A stretch of 64,000 bases of DNA. It comes from Kitasatospora albolonga. GTDB lineage: Bacteria > Actinomycetota > Actinomycetes > Streptomycetales > Streptomycetaceae. Position 1 is the first letter of the stretch; each line of letters begins with the position of its first letter. The stretch lies in contig CP020563.1 of NCBI GenBank assembly GCA_002082585.1, positions 6,070,001 through 6,134,000 of the forward strand, given 5' to 3'. Made by a program: the position numbers and the translations under genes. The notes beneath the pieces were generated by a model. That model ran no database searches, was not told the origin of the DNA, and saw only the letters and a program-made list of their open reading frames with translations. This document shows, piece after piece, positions 51,140 through 59,878 of the stretch.

Positions 51140-51303
51140 AGCGCCTCGCCCGGCCCGGATCGCCCCGTCACGCCGCCCAGCACGCACGCTCGCGGCGTTG
51201 GCCAAACGCCCTGGTAGCTCCGCTACAAGGGCCTTCGGCCGCCTTGCGATCGCACGCACTGGACGACGCTCCTTTTGGGGCGATCCGCGCCGGGCGAGGC
51301 GCT
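51140..51303. repeat. 164-bp MITE-like element with 27-bp terminal inverted repeats
   Basis: The ends 51140-51166 (AGCGCCTCGCCCGGC...) and 51277-51303 are inverted copies with one mismatch in 27. The inner part contains smaller stems: GCGTTGGCC with GGCC-type partners, GTAGC/GCTAC and GGCC-TTC-GGCC. There is no open reading frame of note. It ends 53 bases before the FAH gene start. The inner sequence looks like one I have met in other Streptomyces intergenic regions. Confidence 0.6.
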
Positions 51304-51356
51304 AGCCTGGAGCGTCAGTCTTCAGCCAGCCAGCAAGTGAGGGGCGACAGCATCCC

Positions 51357-52142
51357 GTGCGCATCGCCAGGTTCTCCATCGACGGCAATGTCGCCTTCGG
51401 CGCCGTCGAGGGACAGGGCACCGTGGAATCCGGTGACCTCGTCCTCGACATCATCAAGGGCATCCCGTACGCCGACTTCGAGCTCTCGGGCACCAAGGTC
51501 CCGCTGAACAAGGTCCGGCTGCTGCCCCCGGTGCTCCCCAACAAGGTCGTGGCCATCGGCCGCAACTACGCGGAGCACGCCGCCGAGCTCGGCCACGAGG
51601 TCCCCGAAGCGCCGATCACCTTCTTCAAGCCCACCACCTCGGTGATCGGCTCCGGCGACGCGATCGAGTACCCCTCCTTCTCCAGCGAGCTGCACCACGA
51701 GGCCGAGCTGGCCGTGGTCATCGGCCGCATGTGCCGCGAGGTCCCGCGCGAGCGTGTCAAGGACGTCATCCTCGGCTACACCTGCGCCAACGACGTCACC
51801 GCCCGCGATGTGCAGCGGCGCGAGAAGCAGTGGGCCCGCGCCAAGGGCTTCGACACCTCCTGCCCGCTGGGCCCCTGGGTGGAGACCGACGTGGACCCCC
51901 ACGACCTCACCATCCAGGCGACGGTCAACGGCGAGCAGCGGCAGCTCGGCCGCACCAGCGACATGGTCCGCTCCATCGAGGACCTGATCGTCCACATCAC
52001 GGAGGCCATGACCCTCCTCCCGGGCGATGTGATCCTCACCGGAACCCCCGCAGGGGTCGGACCCCTGCACGTCGGCGACGAGGTCGCCGTCACCATCGAA
52101 GGCATCGGCACTCTCACCAACAAGGTGATCAAGCGTGGCTAA
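51357..52142 (+). CDS. Fumarylacetoacetate hydrolase (FAH) family protein
   Basis: A 261-residue member of the FAH/HpcE superfamily, cleaving or tautomerising beta-diketo or 2-oxo acids with a divalent metal. The core motifs are [36 protein letters not shown] (metal-binding Glu pair) and [14 protein letters not shown], with LTGTPAGVG near the end. Homologues include oxaloacetate tautomerase/acylpyruvase. Start GTG 51357 has GAGGGG 12 bases upstream. It overlaps gltX by 8 bases, so the two are coupled. Confidence 0.9.
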   Translation: MRIARFSIDGNVAFGAVEGQGTVESGDLVLDIIKGIPYADFELSGTKVPLNKVRLLPPVLPNKVVAIGRNYAEHAAELGHEVPEAPITFFKPTTSVIGSGDAIEYPSFSSELHHEAELAVVIGRMCREVPRERVKDVILGYTCANDVTARDVQRREKQWARAKGFDTSCPLGPWVETDVDPHDLTIQATVNGEQRQLGRTSDMVRSIEDLIVHITEAMTLLPGDVILTGTPAGVGPLHVGDEVAVTIEGIGTLTNKVIKRG

Positions 52143-53610
52143 CGCACCTGTACGCGTCCGTTTCTGTCCCTCCCCGACCGGCAACCCCCATGTGGGCCTG
52201 GTCCGCACGGCCCTGTTCAACTGGGCCTTCGCCCGGCACCACCAGGGCACCCTGGTCTTCCGGATCGAGGACACCGACGCCGCGCGCGACTCCGAGGAGT
52301 CCTACGAGCAGCTGCTCGACTCCATGCGCTGGCTCGGCCTGGACTGGGACGAGGGCCCCGAGACCGGCGGCCCGCACGCCCCCTACCGCCAGTCGCAGCG
52401 GATGGACCTGTACAAGGACGTCGCGGAGAAGCTGCTCGCCGCCGGGTACGCGTACGCCTGCTACTGCACCACCGAGGAGCTGGACACCCGCCGCGACGCC
52501 GCCCGCGCCGCCGGGAAGCCGTCCGGTTACGACGGCCACTGCCGCGACCTCACCGCCGAGCAGAAGGCGGCGTACGAGGCCGAGGGCCGCAGCTCGATCG
52601 TCCGCTTCCGGATGCCCGACGAGGCCATCACCTTCACCGACCTGGTCCGCGGCGACATCACCGTCCAGCCGGAGAACGTCCCCGACTACGGCATCGTCCG
52701 CGCCAACGGGGCCCCGCTCTACACGCTGGTCAACCCGGTCGACGACGCCCTGATGGAGATCACCCACGTCCTGCGCGGCGAGGACCTGCTCTCCTCCACC
52801 CCGCGCCAGATCGCCCTGTACCGGGCGCTCATCGAGCTGGGCATCGCCAAGGACATCCCCGCCTTCGGCCACCTGCCGTACGTCATGGGCGAGGGCAACA
52901 AGAAGCTCTCCAAGCGCGACCCGCAGGCATCCCTCAACCTCTACCGGGAGCGCGGCTTCCTCCCCGAGGGGCTGCTGAACTACCTCTCGCTGCTCGGCTG
53001 GTCGATCGCCGAGGACCGCGACATCTTCTCGGTGGACGAGCTGATCGCGGCGTTCGACATCAAGGACGTCAACGCCAACCCGGCCCGCTTCGACCTCAAG
53101 AAGGCCGAGCACATCAACGCCGAGCACATCCGCATGCTCGACGAGAAGGCGTTCGCCGAGGCGTGCGGCCCCTGGCTGAAGGCCCCCTTCGCGCCCTGGG
53201 CCCCGGAAGCGTTCGACGCGGAGAAGTGGACGCGGATCGCCCCGTACGCCCAGACCCGGGTCACGGTGCTCTCCGACATCACCGACAACGTCGACTTCCT
53301 CTTCCTGGACGAGCCGGTGGAGGACGAGGCGTCCTGGGCCAAGGCCATGAAGGGCGACCCGGTGCCCCTCCTCACCACCGCCCGCGCCCACCTGGGGGCG
53401 GCGGACTGGAACGAGCCGGAGTCCCTGAAGAACGCCGTGCTCACCGCCGGTGAGGCGTACGGCCTCAAGCTCGGCAAGGCCCAGGCCCCGGTCCGGGTCG
53501 CCGTCACCGGCCGCACCGTCGGGCTGCCGCTCTTCGAGTCCCTGGAGATCCTGGGCCGCGAGAAGAGCCTGGCCCGCATCGACGCGGCGCTGGCCAGGCT
53601 GACCGCGTAA
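52135..53610 (+). CDS. gltX: Glutamyl-tRNA synthetase
   Basis: A 491-residue class I aminoacyl-tRNA synthetase joining glutamate to tRNA-Glu. The HIGH-like motif is [10 protein letters not shown] and the KMSKS-like motif is KKLSKRD. Streptomyces generally lacks GlnRS, so this enzyme should also charge tRNA-Gln with Glu for the GatCAB amidotransferase (known for the genus). Start GTG 52135 overlaps the FAH stop. Its tRNA-Gln and tRNA-Glu substrates are encoded 0.9 kb downstream. A strong terminator follows. Confidence 0.97.
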   Translation: MANAPVRVRFCPSPTGNPHVGLVRTALFNWAFARHHQGTLVFRIEDTDAARDSEESYEQLLDSMRWLGLDWDEGPETGGPHAPYRQSQRMDLYKDVAEKLLAAGYAYACYCTTEELDTRRDAARAAGKPSGYDGHCRDLTAEQKAAYEAEGRSSIVRFRMPDEAITFTDLVRGDITVQPENVPDYGIVRANGAPLYTLVNPVDDALMEITHVLRGEDLLSSTPRQIALYRALIELGIAKDIPAFGHLPYVMGEGNKKLSKRDPQASLNLYRERGFLPEGLLNYLSLLGWSIAEDRDIFSVDELIAAFDIKDVNANPARFDLKKAEHINAEHIRMLDEKAFAEACGPWLKAPFAPWAPEAFDAEKWTRIAPYAQTRVTVLSDITDNVDFLFLDEPVEDEASWAKAMKGDPVPLLTTARAHLGAADWNEPESLKNAVLTAGEAYGLKLGKAQAPVRVAVTGRTVGLPLFESLEILGREKSLARIDAALARLTA

Positions 53611-53624
53611 CACGACCAGCACGC

Positions 53625-53664
53625 CCGAGGAGGGCCGCGGCCGACCGGCCGCGGCCCTCCTCGG
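53625..53664. terminator. Strong terminator after gltX
   Basis: An 18-bp perfect stem (CCGAGGAGGGCCGCGGCC and complement) with a GACC loop, followed by CTTTAT. Confidence 0.88.
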
Positions 53665-53711
53665 CTTTATACGGACCCCACGGCCGCCGGCATCCGGCTA
53701 CCGTGACGTAC

Positions 53712-54431
53712 ATGCCGATCCGAGCCGTGCTCTGGGACATCGACGACACGATCTTCGACTACGCGGGTGCCGACGACACCGGGATGCGCCTCCACCTGGA
53801 AGGCGTGGGAGTGCCGGAGGTGTACGCGTCGGCCGACGAGGCCCTCGCCGCCTGGAAGGCGATCACCGTCCGGCACTGGGCGCGCTTCGCCGCCGGGGAG
53901 ACGGACTTCCCCGGGCAGCGCCGGGACCGGGTGCGGGAGTTCCTCTCGCGGGTCATGGAGGACGGAGAGGCCGACGAGTGGCTCGCCGGGCACCTGTCCC
54001 ACTTCGAGGCCGCCTGGGCGCTCTTCCCGGACGTGCTGCCGGTCCTCGACCGGCTGGTGCCCGACTACCGCCACGCGATCCTGTCCAACTCCAGCACCGG
54101 CCACCAGCACCGCAAGCTCACCGCCCTCGGCGTCCGGGACCGGTTCGAGGCGATGGTCTGCGCGGTGGAGCTGGGCATCTCCAAGCCCGAGCCCGGCGCC
54201 TTCCACGCGGCCTGCGAAGCGCTGGCGCTGGAGCCGCACGAGGTGGCGTACGTGGGCGACGAGCCCGACATCGACGCGAGCGGGGCCGTGGCCGCCGGGC
54301 TGAGGGGGATCTGGCTGGACCGGCGGGGGAGGGGCGGACGCCCGGACCTCGTGACGATCACCGGCCTCGACCAGCTCCCCGGCCTGCTGGCGGGCGATAC
54401 CCGTTTTGGAGCGCCGGACACCTTCGGGTAA
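53712..54431 (+). CDS. HAD family hydrolase
   Basis: A 239-residue phosphatase-like protein of the haloacid dehalogenase superfamily. Motif I is DIDDT (nucleophile D9, general acid D11), motif II is ILSNSS, and motif III/IV is ISKPEPGAF with YVGDEPDIDASGA. The helical cap after motif I fits the C1 subfamily (phosphoglycolate-phosphatase-like). The natural substrate is unknown. ATG 53712 is chosen over GTG 53703 because it starts right before the first beta strand (RAVLWDIDD). Confidence 0.9.
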   Translation: MPIRAVLWDIDDTIFDYAGADDTGMRLHLEGVGVPEVYASADEALAAWKAITVRHWARFAAGETDFPGQRRDRVREFLSRVMEDGEADEWLAGHLSHFEAAWALFPDVLPVLDRLVPDYRHAILSNSSTGHQHRKLTALGVRDRFEAMVCAVELGISKPEPGAFHAACEALALEPHEVAYVGDEPDIDASGAVAAGLRGIWLDRRGRGGRPDLVTITGLDQLPGLLAGDTRFGAPDTFG

Positions 54432-54519
54432 TGTTCTTTCTGCGCCGCCCGAGCGGGACGGAAGATCCGAACGGGAAGCGCAGACAGAAGTGAAACCCCC
54501 TCCAGGGGTTGCATTTCAG

Positions 54520-54591
54520 TGGGCTATGGTGTAATTGGCAACACTACGGTTTCTGGTACCGTCATTCTAGGTTCGAGTCCTGGTAGCCCAG
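54520..54591 (+). tRNA. tRNA-Gln(CTG)
   Basis: A 72-base cloverleaf: acceptor TGGGCTA/TAGCCCA with discriminator G, anticodon stem ACGGT/ACCGT and loop TTCTGGT, giving anticodon CTG. No CCA encoded. It is identical in sequence to 54848-54919. Confidence 0.95.
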
Positions 54592-54629
54592 CGCAGTACA
54601 AGCAAGACCAGCAGTATCCAGCAGGACAA

Positions 54630-54702
54630 GCCCCCGTTGTGTAGCGGCCTAGCACGCTGCCCTCTCACGGCAGTAGCGCCGGTTCGAATCCGGTCGGGGG
54701 TA
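54630..54702 (+). tRNA. tRNA-Glu(CTC)
   Basis: A 73-base cloverleaf: acceptor GCCCCCG/CGGGGGT with a G:T first pair, discriminator A, anticodon stem CTGCC/GGCAG and loop CTCTCAC, giving anticodon CTC. The first of three identical copies. Confidence 0.95.
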
Positions 54703-54762
54703 CAGATCCTTCCCGCGAGAACACCTGGGTCGCACCCACGTTTTCGATGCAGGATCGCTAGG

Positions 54763-54835
54763 GCCCCCGTTGTGTAGCGGCCTAGCACGCTGCCCTCTCA
54801 CGGCAGTAGCGCCGGTTCGAATCCGGTCGGGGGTA
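54763..54835 (+). tRNA. tRNA-Glu(CTC), second copy
   Basis: Identical to 54630-54702, with anticodon CTC in the loop CTCTCAC. Spacers between copies differ, so the genes were duplicated long ago or kept identical by selection. Confidence 0.95.
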
Positions 54836-54847
54836 CTTGTCCCACCA

Positions 54848-54919
54848 TGGGCTATGGTGTAATTGGCAACACTACGGTTTCTGGTACCGTCATTCTAGGT
54901 TCGAGTCCTGGTAGCCCAG
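54848..54919 (+). tRNA. tRNA-Gln(CTG), second copy
   Basis: Identical to 54520-54591; anticodon CTG in the loop TTCTGGT. It starts 12 bases after the preceding tRNA-Glu, probably processed from the same transcript. Confidence 0.95.
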
Positions 54920-54939
54920 CGCACGTCAGCAGTAACCAC

Positions 54940-55012
54940 GCCCCCGTTGTGTAGCGGCCTAGCACGCTGCCCTCTCACGGCAGTAGCGCCGGTTCGAATC
55001 CGGTCGGGGGTA
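54940..55012 (+). tRNA. tRNA-Glu(CTC), third copy
   Basis: Identical to the other two tRNA-Glu genes; anticodon CTC. The last gene of the Gln-Glu-Glu-Gln-Glu array, followed by a terminator. Confidence 0.95.
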
Positions 55013-55028
55013 CAACAGAGCGGTACGG

Positions 55029-55058
55029 GAAGGCCCTTCACCTCGGTGAAGGGCCTTC
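55029..55058. terminator. Terminator of the tRNA array
   Basis: A stem GAAGGCCCTTCAC/GTGAAGGGCCTTC with a four-base loop, followed by TTCC. It lies between the tRNA array and the converging MerR gene and may serve both. Confidence 0.85.
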
Positions 55059-55075
55059 TTCCGTTCCCGCCCCCC

Positions 55076-55717
55076 TCAGAGCCCGTACCGCCGGGCGCTC
55101 TCCTCGCTCTGGGCCAGCCGCCGCAGGGACATCAGCAGCGGCTCGTACAGCACCGCCGAGGCGACGGCCTTCTCCACCTGCTCGGCCTCGGAGGCGTACG
55201 TCTCCATCTCGTCCAGATCGTGCACCGCCGCCTGCTCCATGATCCGGGCCTGCCGGGTCAAGTAGCCGATGTCACACGGATATCCGAGCCGGACCAGTGT
55301 GGCCACCGAGGCGACCAGGGAGCGGTACACCGGGGAGAGCTCCCCGAGCTCCAGCACGGTCGACCACCCCAACTCCGTGAGCAGCGCCGCCACCTGGGCC
55401 CGTGCGGTCGCCGTCTCCGGGGCCTCCTCGTCCGGCGCGGGCCCGTGCGGCAGGGCCCACAGGGCCGCCCCCAGCCGGATCGTGCGGCCGAGCGACTCGT
55501 CGTCCACGTGCGCCAGCACCTCACGGGCCGTCGCCACCGGCAGCCGCCCGACCTGGATCAGCGCCCGCACCAGCCGCAGCCGCCGCAGATGCCCCTCGTC
55601 GTACTCCGCCTGCGTCGCGCTGATCCGGCGGCCCGCCGGCAGCAGCCCCTCGCGCAGGTAGTACTTGATCGTCGCCGTCGGCACACCGCTCCGCTCGCTC
55701 AGCTCCGCCAGTCGCAA
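55076..55717 (-). CDS. MerR family transcriptional regulator
   Basis: A 213-residue regulator. The start MRLAELSERSGVPTATIKYYLREGLLP is typical of MerR DNA-binding domains and uses a TTG codon at 55717, with AAGGAAAGG upstream. The domain continues with HLRRLRLVRALIQVGRLPVA. The C-terminal half is helical, with no cysteine cluster for metal binding. It is divergent from the DUF4188 gene at 55806. A 31-bp palindrome lies between them. Confidence 0.9.
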   Translation of the reverse strand: MRLAELSERSGVPTATIKYYLREGLLPAGRRISATQAEYDEGHLRRLRLVRALIQVGRLPVATAREVLAHVDDESLGRTIRLGAALWALPHGPAPDEEAPETATARAQVAALLTELGWSTVLELGELSPVYRSLVASVATLVRLGYPCDIGYLTRQARIMEQAAVHDLDEMETYASEAEQVEKAVASAVLYEPLLMSLRRLAQSEESARRYGL

Positions 55718-55751
55718 TCTCCGCGCCTTTCCTTGCGCCGCCCCTTGGATG

Positions 55752-55782
55752 GTGCCACTATCCAACCATTGGATAGTGGCAC
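55752..55782. promoter_or_regulatory. 31-bp palindromic operator for the MerR regulator
   Basis: Two perfect 14-base arms (GTGCCACTATCCAA and complement) with a CCA centre, 34 bases from the MerR start and 23 bases from the DUF4188 start. Extra half-sites (TTGGAT at 55745, TCTCCAA at 55783) flank it. This is the arrangement expected for MerR sites between divergent genes. Confidence 0.75.
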
Positions 55783-55805
55783 TCTCCAACGAATGGAGGC
55801 ACACC

Positions 55806-56309
55806 GTGTTCGCGAAACCGATACCCGGCCGGATGACGGCGGGAGCCGAGGGCGAGGTCGTCGTCCTGCTGATCGGGATGCGCATCAACCACTTCCGGGG
55901 CATCCACCACTGGCTGCCCGTCCTCGCCGCGATGCCGCGCATGCTGCGGGAGTTGACCAGGGACCCGAGCCGCGGACTGCTCGGCTACACCCTGCTGACC
56001 GGCTCGCCGCGCACGTACTACGTCGTCCAGTACTGGGAGTCGCGGGAGAAGCTGTACGCGTACGCCTCCGCGCCCGACATGTTCCACCGCCGGGCCTGGG
56101 CGATCATCAACCGCAAGGAGAAGAAGTCCCGGCAGCACGTGGGGCTCTGGCACGAGAGCTACATCGTGCCCGAGGGCGGCTATGAGTCGATCTACGCCGA
56201 CATGCCGCCCTACGGTCTGGCCGCGGCGACCGAGGTGCTGCCGGTCCGGGCGCGGGGCCGCAGGGCGGTGGACCGTCTCGCCCACCGGTCGTCCGGGGAA
56301 GCCGTGTAG
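55806..56309 (+). CDS. DUF4188 (monooxygenase-like) family protein
   Basis: A 167-residue protein with GEVVVLLIGMRINHFRGIHHWLPVLAAMPRMLREL and GYTLLTGSPRTYYVVQYWESREKL, the hallmark of DUF4188, a dimeric ferredoxin-like fold related to small monooxygenases. Start GTG 55806 has GGAGG six bases upstream. It is probably the single target of the neighbouring MerR regulator. No substrate is known. After the stop, GGTCGTCCGGGGAAG repeats a segment from inside the 3' end. Confidence 0.85.
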   Translation: MFAKPIPGRMTAGAEGEVVVLLIGMRINHFRGIHHWLPVLAAMPRMLRELTRDPSRGLLGYTLLTGSPRTYYVVQYWESREKLYAYASAPDMFHRRAWAIINRKEKKSRQHVGLWHESYIVPEGGYESIYADMPPYGLAAATEVLPVRARGRRAVDRLAHRSSGEAV

Positions 56310-56488
56310 TCGAGGTCGTCCGGGGAAGAAAAAGGGCCGCCACGGCGCTGGGGCGGCCTTCCGGAGGGGATCTGTGTACGGGAGGGGCAGGGGCGGGTGC
56401 GCGGGCTGCCCGGTGGGGCGTGCCCGGCAGGGGTGTCCGTCGGCGCGGGCGGGCTGAGCGTGCCCCCGGGCGCGTGACGGGACGGGTG

Positions 56489-57205
56489 TCAGCCCGAGCG
56501 GCGCAGGGCCTCGCTCAGCCGGGCCGCCGAGTCGATGACCGCCTGGGCGTGCATCCGGCCCGGGTGGCGGGTGAGCCGCTCGATCGGTCCGGAGACCGAG
56601 ACGGCGGCGACCACCCGGTTCGACGGGCCGCGCACCGGGGCGGAGACCGAGGCGACGCCCGGCTCCCGCTCGCCGATCGACTGGGCCCAGCCCCGCCGCC
56701 GTACGCCGGAGAGCGCCGTCGCCGTGAACCTGGCCCCCTGGAGGCCCCGGTGCAGGCGCTCCGGCTCCTCCCAGGCCATCAGGATCTGGGCCGACGATCC
56801 CGCCTTCATGGTGAGCGTGGAGCCGACCGGCACCGTGTCCCGGAGTCCGGACAGCCGCTCCGCCGCCGCCACGCAGATGCGCATGTCGCCCTGCCGGCGG
56901 TAGAGCTGGGCGCTCTCGCCGGTGATGTCGCGCAGGTGGGTGAGTACGGGTCCGGCCGTGGCCAGCAGGCGGTCCTCGCCCGCCGCGGCTGCCAGTTCCG
57001 ACAGCCGGGGGCCGAGAATGAACCGGCCCTGCATGTCCCTCGCCACCATCCGGTGGTGTTCCAGTGCCACGGCCAGACGGTGGGCCGTGGGCCGTGCGAG
57101 CCCTGTCGCCGCGACCAGCCCGGCGAGGGTGGCCGGACCGGACTCCAGAGCGCTCAGTACCAGAGCTGCCTTGTCGAGAACGCCGACGCCGCTAGAGTTG
57201 TCCAT
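56489..57205 (-). CDS. ndgR: IclR family regulator NdgR
   Basis: A 238-residue IclR-type regulator. The winged helix (about 8-75) contains LVLSALESGPATLAGLVAATGLARPTAHRL. The effector domain contains LRDTVPVGSTLTMKAGSSAQILMAW and SVSAPVRGPSNRVVAAVSVSGP. In Streptomyces this gene is divergent from leuCD and is called ndgR (N-source-dependent growth regulator). It controls leucine and other amino-acid genes. The start ATG 57205 has GGGAG nine bases upstream. Confidence 0.93.
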   Translation of the reverse strand: MDNSSGVGVLDKAALVLSALESGPATLAGLVAATGLARPTAHRLAVALEHHRMVARDMQGRFILGPRLSELAAAAGEDRLLATAGPVLTHLRDITGESAQLYRRQGDMRICVAAAERLSGLRDTVPVGSTLTMKAGSSAQILMAWEEPERLHRGLQGARFTATALSGVRRRGWAQSIGEREPGVASVSAPVRGPSNRVVAAVSVSGPIERLTRHPGRMHAQAVIDSAARLSEALRRSG

Positions 57206-57235
57206 ACGACGATACTCCCGTCTCACTCTGTGAAA

Positions 57236-57264
57236 CGCAAGTTCAATTTTCAGCGGAAGTTGCG
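57236..57264. promoter_or_regulatory. Candidate NdgR site between ndgR and leuC
   Basis: CGCAA (57236-57240) and TTGCG (57260-57264) form an inverted repeat 19 bases apart, inside an AT-richer patch (GTTCAATTTTCAGCGG) of the 175-base divergent region. It is the only such structure I see there. Short arms make it tentative. Confidence 0.35.
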
Positions 57265-57380
57265 AACCTGTAGAGGCGGCCCCACAACGGCCCGCGGCCA
57301 CCGCCCCGCACGAGGATTCCGGACGGCGGCGCACCGAATCTCTAGTTGGGCCGGCGAAGGCGCCGGCCGGAGGGAAAGCG

Positions 57381-58808
57381 ATGGGTAGGACACTCGCGGA
57401 AAAGGTCTGGGACGACCATGTCGTCCGGCGCGCGGAGGGCGAGCCCGACCTTCTCTTCATCGATCTGCACCTGCTCCACGAGGTGACCAGCCCGCAGGCG
57501 TTCGACGGTCTGCGCCAGGCGGGGCGCCCGGTGCGACGGCTCGACCTCACCATCGCCACCGAGGACCACAACACCCCGACCCTCGACATCGACAAGCCGA
57601 TCGCCGACCCGGTCTCCCGCGCCCAGCTGGAGACCCTGCGCAAGAACTGCGCGGAGTTCGGCGTCCGGCTGCACCCGCTCGGCGATGTCGAGCAGGGCGT
57701 CGTGCACGTGGTCGGCCCCCAGCTGGGCCTGACCCAGCCCGGCACCACCGTGGTCTGCGGCGACTCCCACACCTCCACGCACGGGGCGTTCGGCGCGCTG
57801 GCGTTCGGCATCGGCACCAGCCAGGTGGAGCACGTCCTGGCCACCCAGACGCTGCCGCTGGCCCGGCCGAGGACCATGGCCATCACCGTCGAGGGCGAAC
57901 TGCCCGAGGACGTCACGGCCAAGGACCTGATCCTGGCGATCATCACCCGGATCGGCACCGGCGGCGGCCAGGGCTACATCCTCGAATACCGCGGCTCCGC
58001 CATCGAGAAGCTCTCGATGGAGGCCCGGATGACCATCTGCAACATGTCGATCGAGGCCGGTGCCCGCGCGGGCATGATCGCCCCGGACGAGACCACCTTC
58101 GCCTATCTGGAGGGCCGCGACGCCGCCCCCAAGGGCGCGGAGTGGGACGCCGCCGTGGCGTACTGGAAGACCCTGCGCTCCGACGACGACGCGGTGTTCG
58201 ACGCCGAGGTCGTCATCGACGCCACCGAACTGGCCCCGTTCGTCACCTGGGGCACCAACCCGGGCCAGGGCGCGCCGCTCTCCGCGAACGTCCCCGACCC
58301 TGCTTCGTACGAGGACGCCTCGGAGCGCAACGCCGCCGAAAAGGCCCTGGAGTACATGGGGTTGACCGCCGGGCAGCCGCTGCGCGAGATCAGCGTGGAC
58401 ACCGTCTTCGTAGGTTCGTGCACCAACGGCCGCATCGAGGACCTGCGCAACGCCGCCTCGATCCTGGAGGGCCGCAAAGTCGCCGACGGCGTGCGGATGC
58501 TGGTCGTCCCCGGCTCGGTCCGGGTCGCCCTCCAGGCCGTCTCCGAGGGCCTGGACAAGGTCTTCACCGGGGCCGGCGCCGAATGGCGGCACGCGGGTTG
58601 CTCGATGTGCCTCGGTATGAACCCCGACCAGCTGGCCCCCGGCGAGCGCTCCGCCTCCACCTCGAACCGCAACTTCGAGGGACGGCAGGGCAAGGGCGGC
58701 CGGACCCACCTGGTCTCGCCCCAGGTCGCCGCCGCCACCGCCGTACTGGGCCATCTGGCCTCGCCCGCCGACCTGTCCGACACCCGTACCCCCGCCGGAG
58801 TCGCATAG
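57381..58808 (+). CDS. leuC: 3-isopropylmalate dehydratase large subunit
   Basis: A 475-residue aconitase-family enzyme converting 2-isopropylmalate to 3-isopropylmalate in leucine synthesis. The 4Fe-4S cluster ligands are C347 (GSCTNGR), C407 and C410 (GCSMCLGMN). [32 protein letters not shown] is the substrate-binding block. The ribosome-binding site is GGAGGG seven bases upstream. It works as a heterodimer with LeuD, which follows after two bases. Confidence 0.97.
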   Translation: MGRTLAEKVWDDHVVRRAEGEPDLLFIDLHLLHEVTSPQAFDGLRQAGRPVRRLDLTIATEDHNTPTLDIDKPIADPVSRAQLETLRKNCAEFGVRLHPLGDVEQGVVHVVGPQLGLTQPGTTVVCGDSHTSTHGAFGALAFGIGTSQVEHVLATQTLPLARPRTMAITVEGELPEDVTAKDLILAIITRIGTGGGQGYILEYRGSAIEKLSMEARMTICNMSIEAGARAGMIAPDETTFAYLEGRDAAPKGAEWDAAVAYWKTLRSDDDAVFDAEVVIDATELAPFVTWGTNPGQGAPLSANVPDPASYEDASERNAAEKALEYMGLTAGQPLREISVDTVFVGSCTNGRIEDLRNAASILEGRKVADGVRMLVVPGSVRVALQAVSEGLDKVFTGAGAEWRHAGCSMCLGMNPDQLAPGERSASTSNRNFEGRQGKGGRTHLVSPQVAAATAVLGHLASPADLSDTRTPAGVA

Positions 58809-58810
58809 CC

Positions 58811-59404
58811 ATGGAAGCCTTCACCGCACACACCGGCCGGGCCGTCCCGCTGCGCCGCAGCAACGTCGACACCGACCAGATCATCCCCGCCCACTGGCTG
58901 AAGAAGGTCACCCGCGACGGGTTCGAGGACGGCCTCTTCGAAGCCTGGCGCAAAGACCCCGACTTCGTCCTCAACCGCCCCGAGCGGCAGGGCGCCTCGG
59001 TCCTGGTGGCCGGTCCCGACTTCGGTACGGGCTCCTCCCGCGAACACGCCGTCTGGGCGCTCCAGAACTACGGCTTCAAGGCCGTCGTCTCCGCCCGCTT
59101 CGCCGACATCTTCCGTGGCAACTCGCTGAAGAACGGCCTGCTGACCGTGGTCCTGGAGCAGCAGGTCGTCGACGCCCTGTGGGAGCTGAGCGAGGCCGAC
59201 CCGACCGCCGAGATCACCGTCGACCTGGAGGCCCGCCAGGTCCGCGCCGAAGGCATCACGGCCGACTTCGAGCTGGACGAGAACGCCCGCTGGCGGCTGC
59301 TCAACGGCCTCGACGACATCAGCCTCACCCTTCAGAACGAAGCGGACATCGCGGCTTACGAGGCGGCCAGGCCGACCCACAAACCGCGTACAATTGACGC
59401 CTGA
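58811..59404 (+). CDS. leuD: 3-isopropylmalate dehydratase small subunit
   Basis: A 197-residue swivel-domain subunit. Motifs: [37 protein letters not shown] and [11 protein letters not shown]. The ATG follows the leuC stop by two bases, with GGAG overlapping the end of leuC, so it is translationally coupled. A perfect terminator lies 16 bases after its stop. Confidence 0.97.
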   Translation: MEAFTAHTGRAVPLRRSNVDTDQIIPAHWLKKVTRDGFEDGLFEAWRKDPDFVLNRPERQGASVLVAGPDFGTGSSREHAVWALQNYGFKAVVSARFADIFRGNSLKNGLLTVVLEQQVVDALWELSEADPTAEITVDLEARQVRAEGITADFELDENARWRLLNGLDDISLTLQNEADIAAYEAARPTHKPRTIDA

Positions 59405-59419
59405 GCAGCGCTTTTCCAT

Positions 59420-59455
59420 GACTGCGCCCCCTGCCTCCCGGCAGGGGGCGCAGTC
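59420..59455. terminator. leuCD terminator
   Basis: A perfect 16-bp stem (GACTGCGCCCCCTGCC and complement) with TCCC loop, 16 bases past the leuD stop. Confidence 0.87.
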
Positions 59456-59508
59456 GCTTGTTGAGCCCCCCTCGGGCGACAACTCGCCCCAGATGGCACA
59501 ATCGGTGC

Positions 59509-59736
59509 ATGGAACGCGACAGCCAACTCAAGCTTTACGGCCAAGTCGCCGACCGATTGAAGGAAGCGCACGCGAAGGTGCGTGCACTGCAAGTCCCGGA
59601 GGGCGTACGGATGGCGCTGTCCCGGAAGCTGCTGGTCGTCACGGCCGCGGCGAAGCACGATCTCCCGGACGCGGCAAGGCGTCTGGACCGGTTGATGAAG
59701 GACCTCGATGAGGGCCGATTCCCCGAAGGTGACTGA
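59509..59736 (+). CDS. Small conserved helical protein, unknown function
   Basis: A 75-residue soluble, charged protein (MERDSQLKLYGQVADRLKEA, then RMALSRKLLVVTAAAKHDLPDAARRLDRL). It is almost entirely helical and may form a helical bundle or coiled coil. The start ATG 59509 has no ribosome-binding site; a -10-like CACAAT lies seven bases upstream, so the message may be leaderless. I recall this small gene between leuD and hupS in other Streptomyces, without a function. Confidence 0.7.
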   Translation: MERDSQLKLYGQVADRLKEAHAKVRALQVPEGVRMALSRKLLVVTAAAKHDLPDAARRLDRLMKDLDEGRFPEGD

Positions 59737-59798
59737 CACGTGGAACTGCGCATCGGTCGACTTCGTTGCGGCACTAGGGTGATTAGCCCGTTTCGTGT

Positions 59799-59827
59799 TT
59801 GATTTGCGGTATATATCTGCCTAACGT
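59799..59827 (+). promoter_or_regulatory. Promoter of the HU gene
   Basis: -35 TTGATT (59799-59804), 17-base spacer, -10 TAACGT (59822-59827). The spacer holds an AT-rich TATATAT. A leader of about 45 bases leads to GTG 59879 behind GAAGGGGAAG. Confidence 0.6.
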
Positions 59828-59878
59828 GCGAAAAAGCTTGAACACTTTCGTTCTGGCAATGTCTCCGAAGGGGAAGAC

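Noticed and set aside
56286..56330. Direct repeat GGTCGTCCGGGGAAG at the end of the DUF4188 gene
   Set aside because: Only two short copies, one inside the 3' end of the gene; most simply a small local duplication without apparent role.
58640..58652. GCGAGCGCTCC in leuC resembling the same operator
   Set aside because: It is inside the leuC coding sequence, with only the central part matching.
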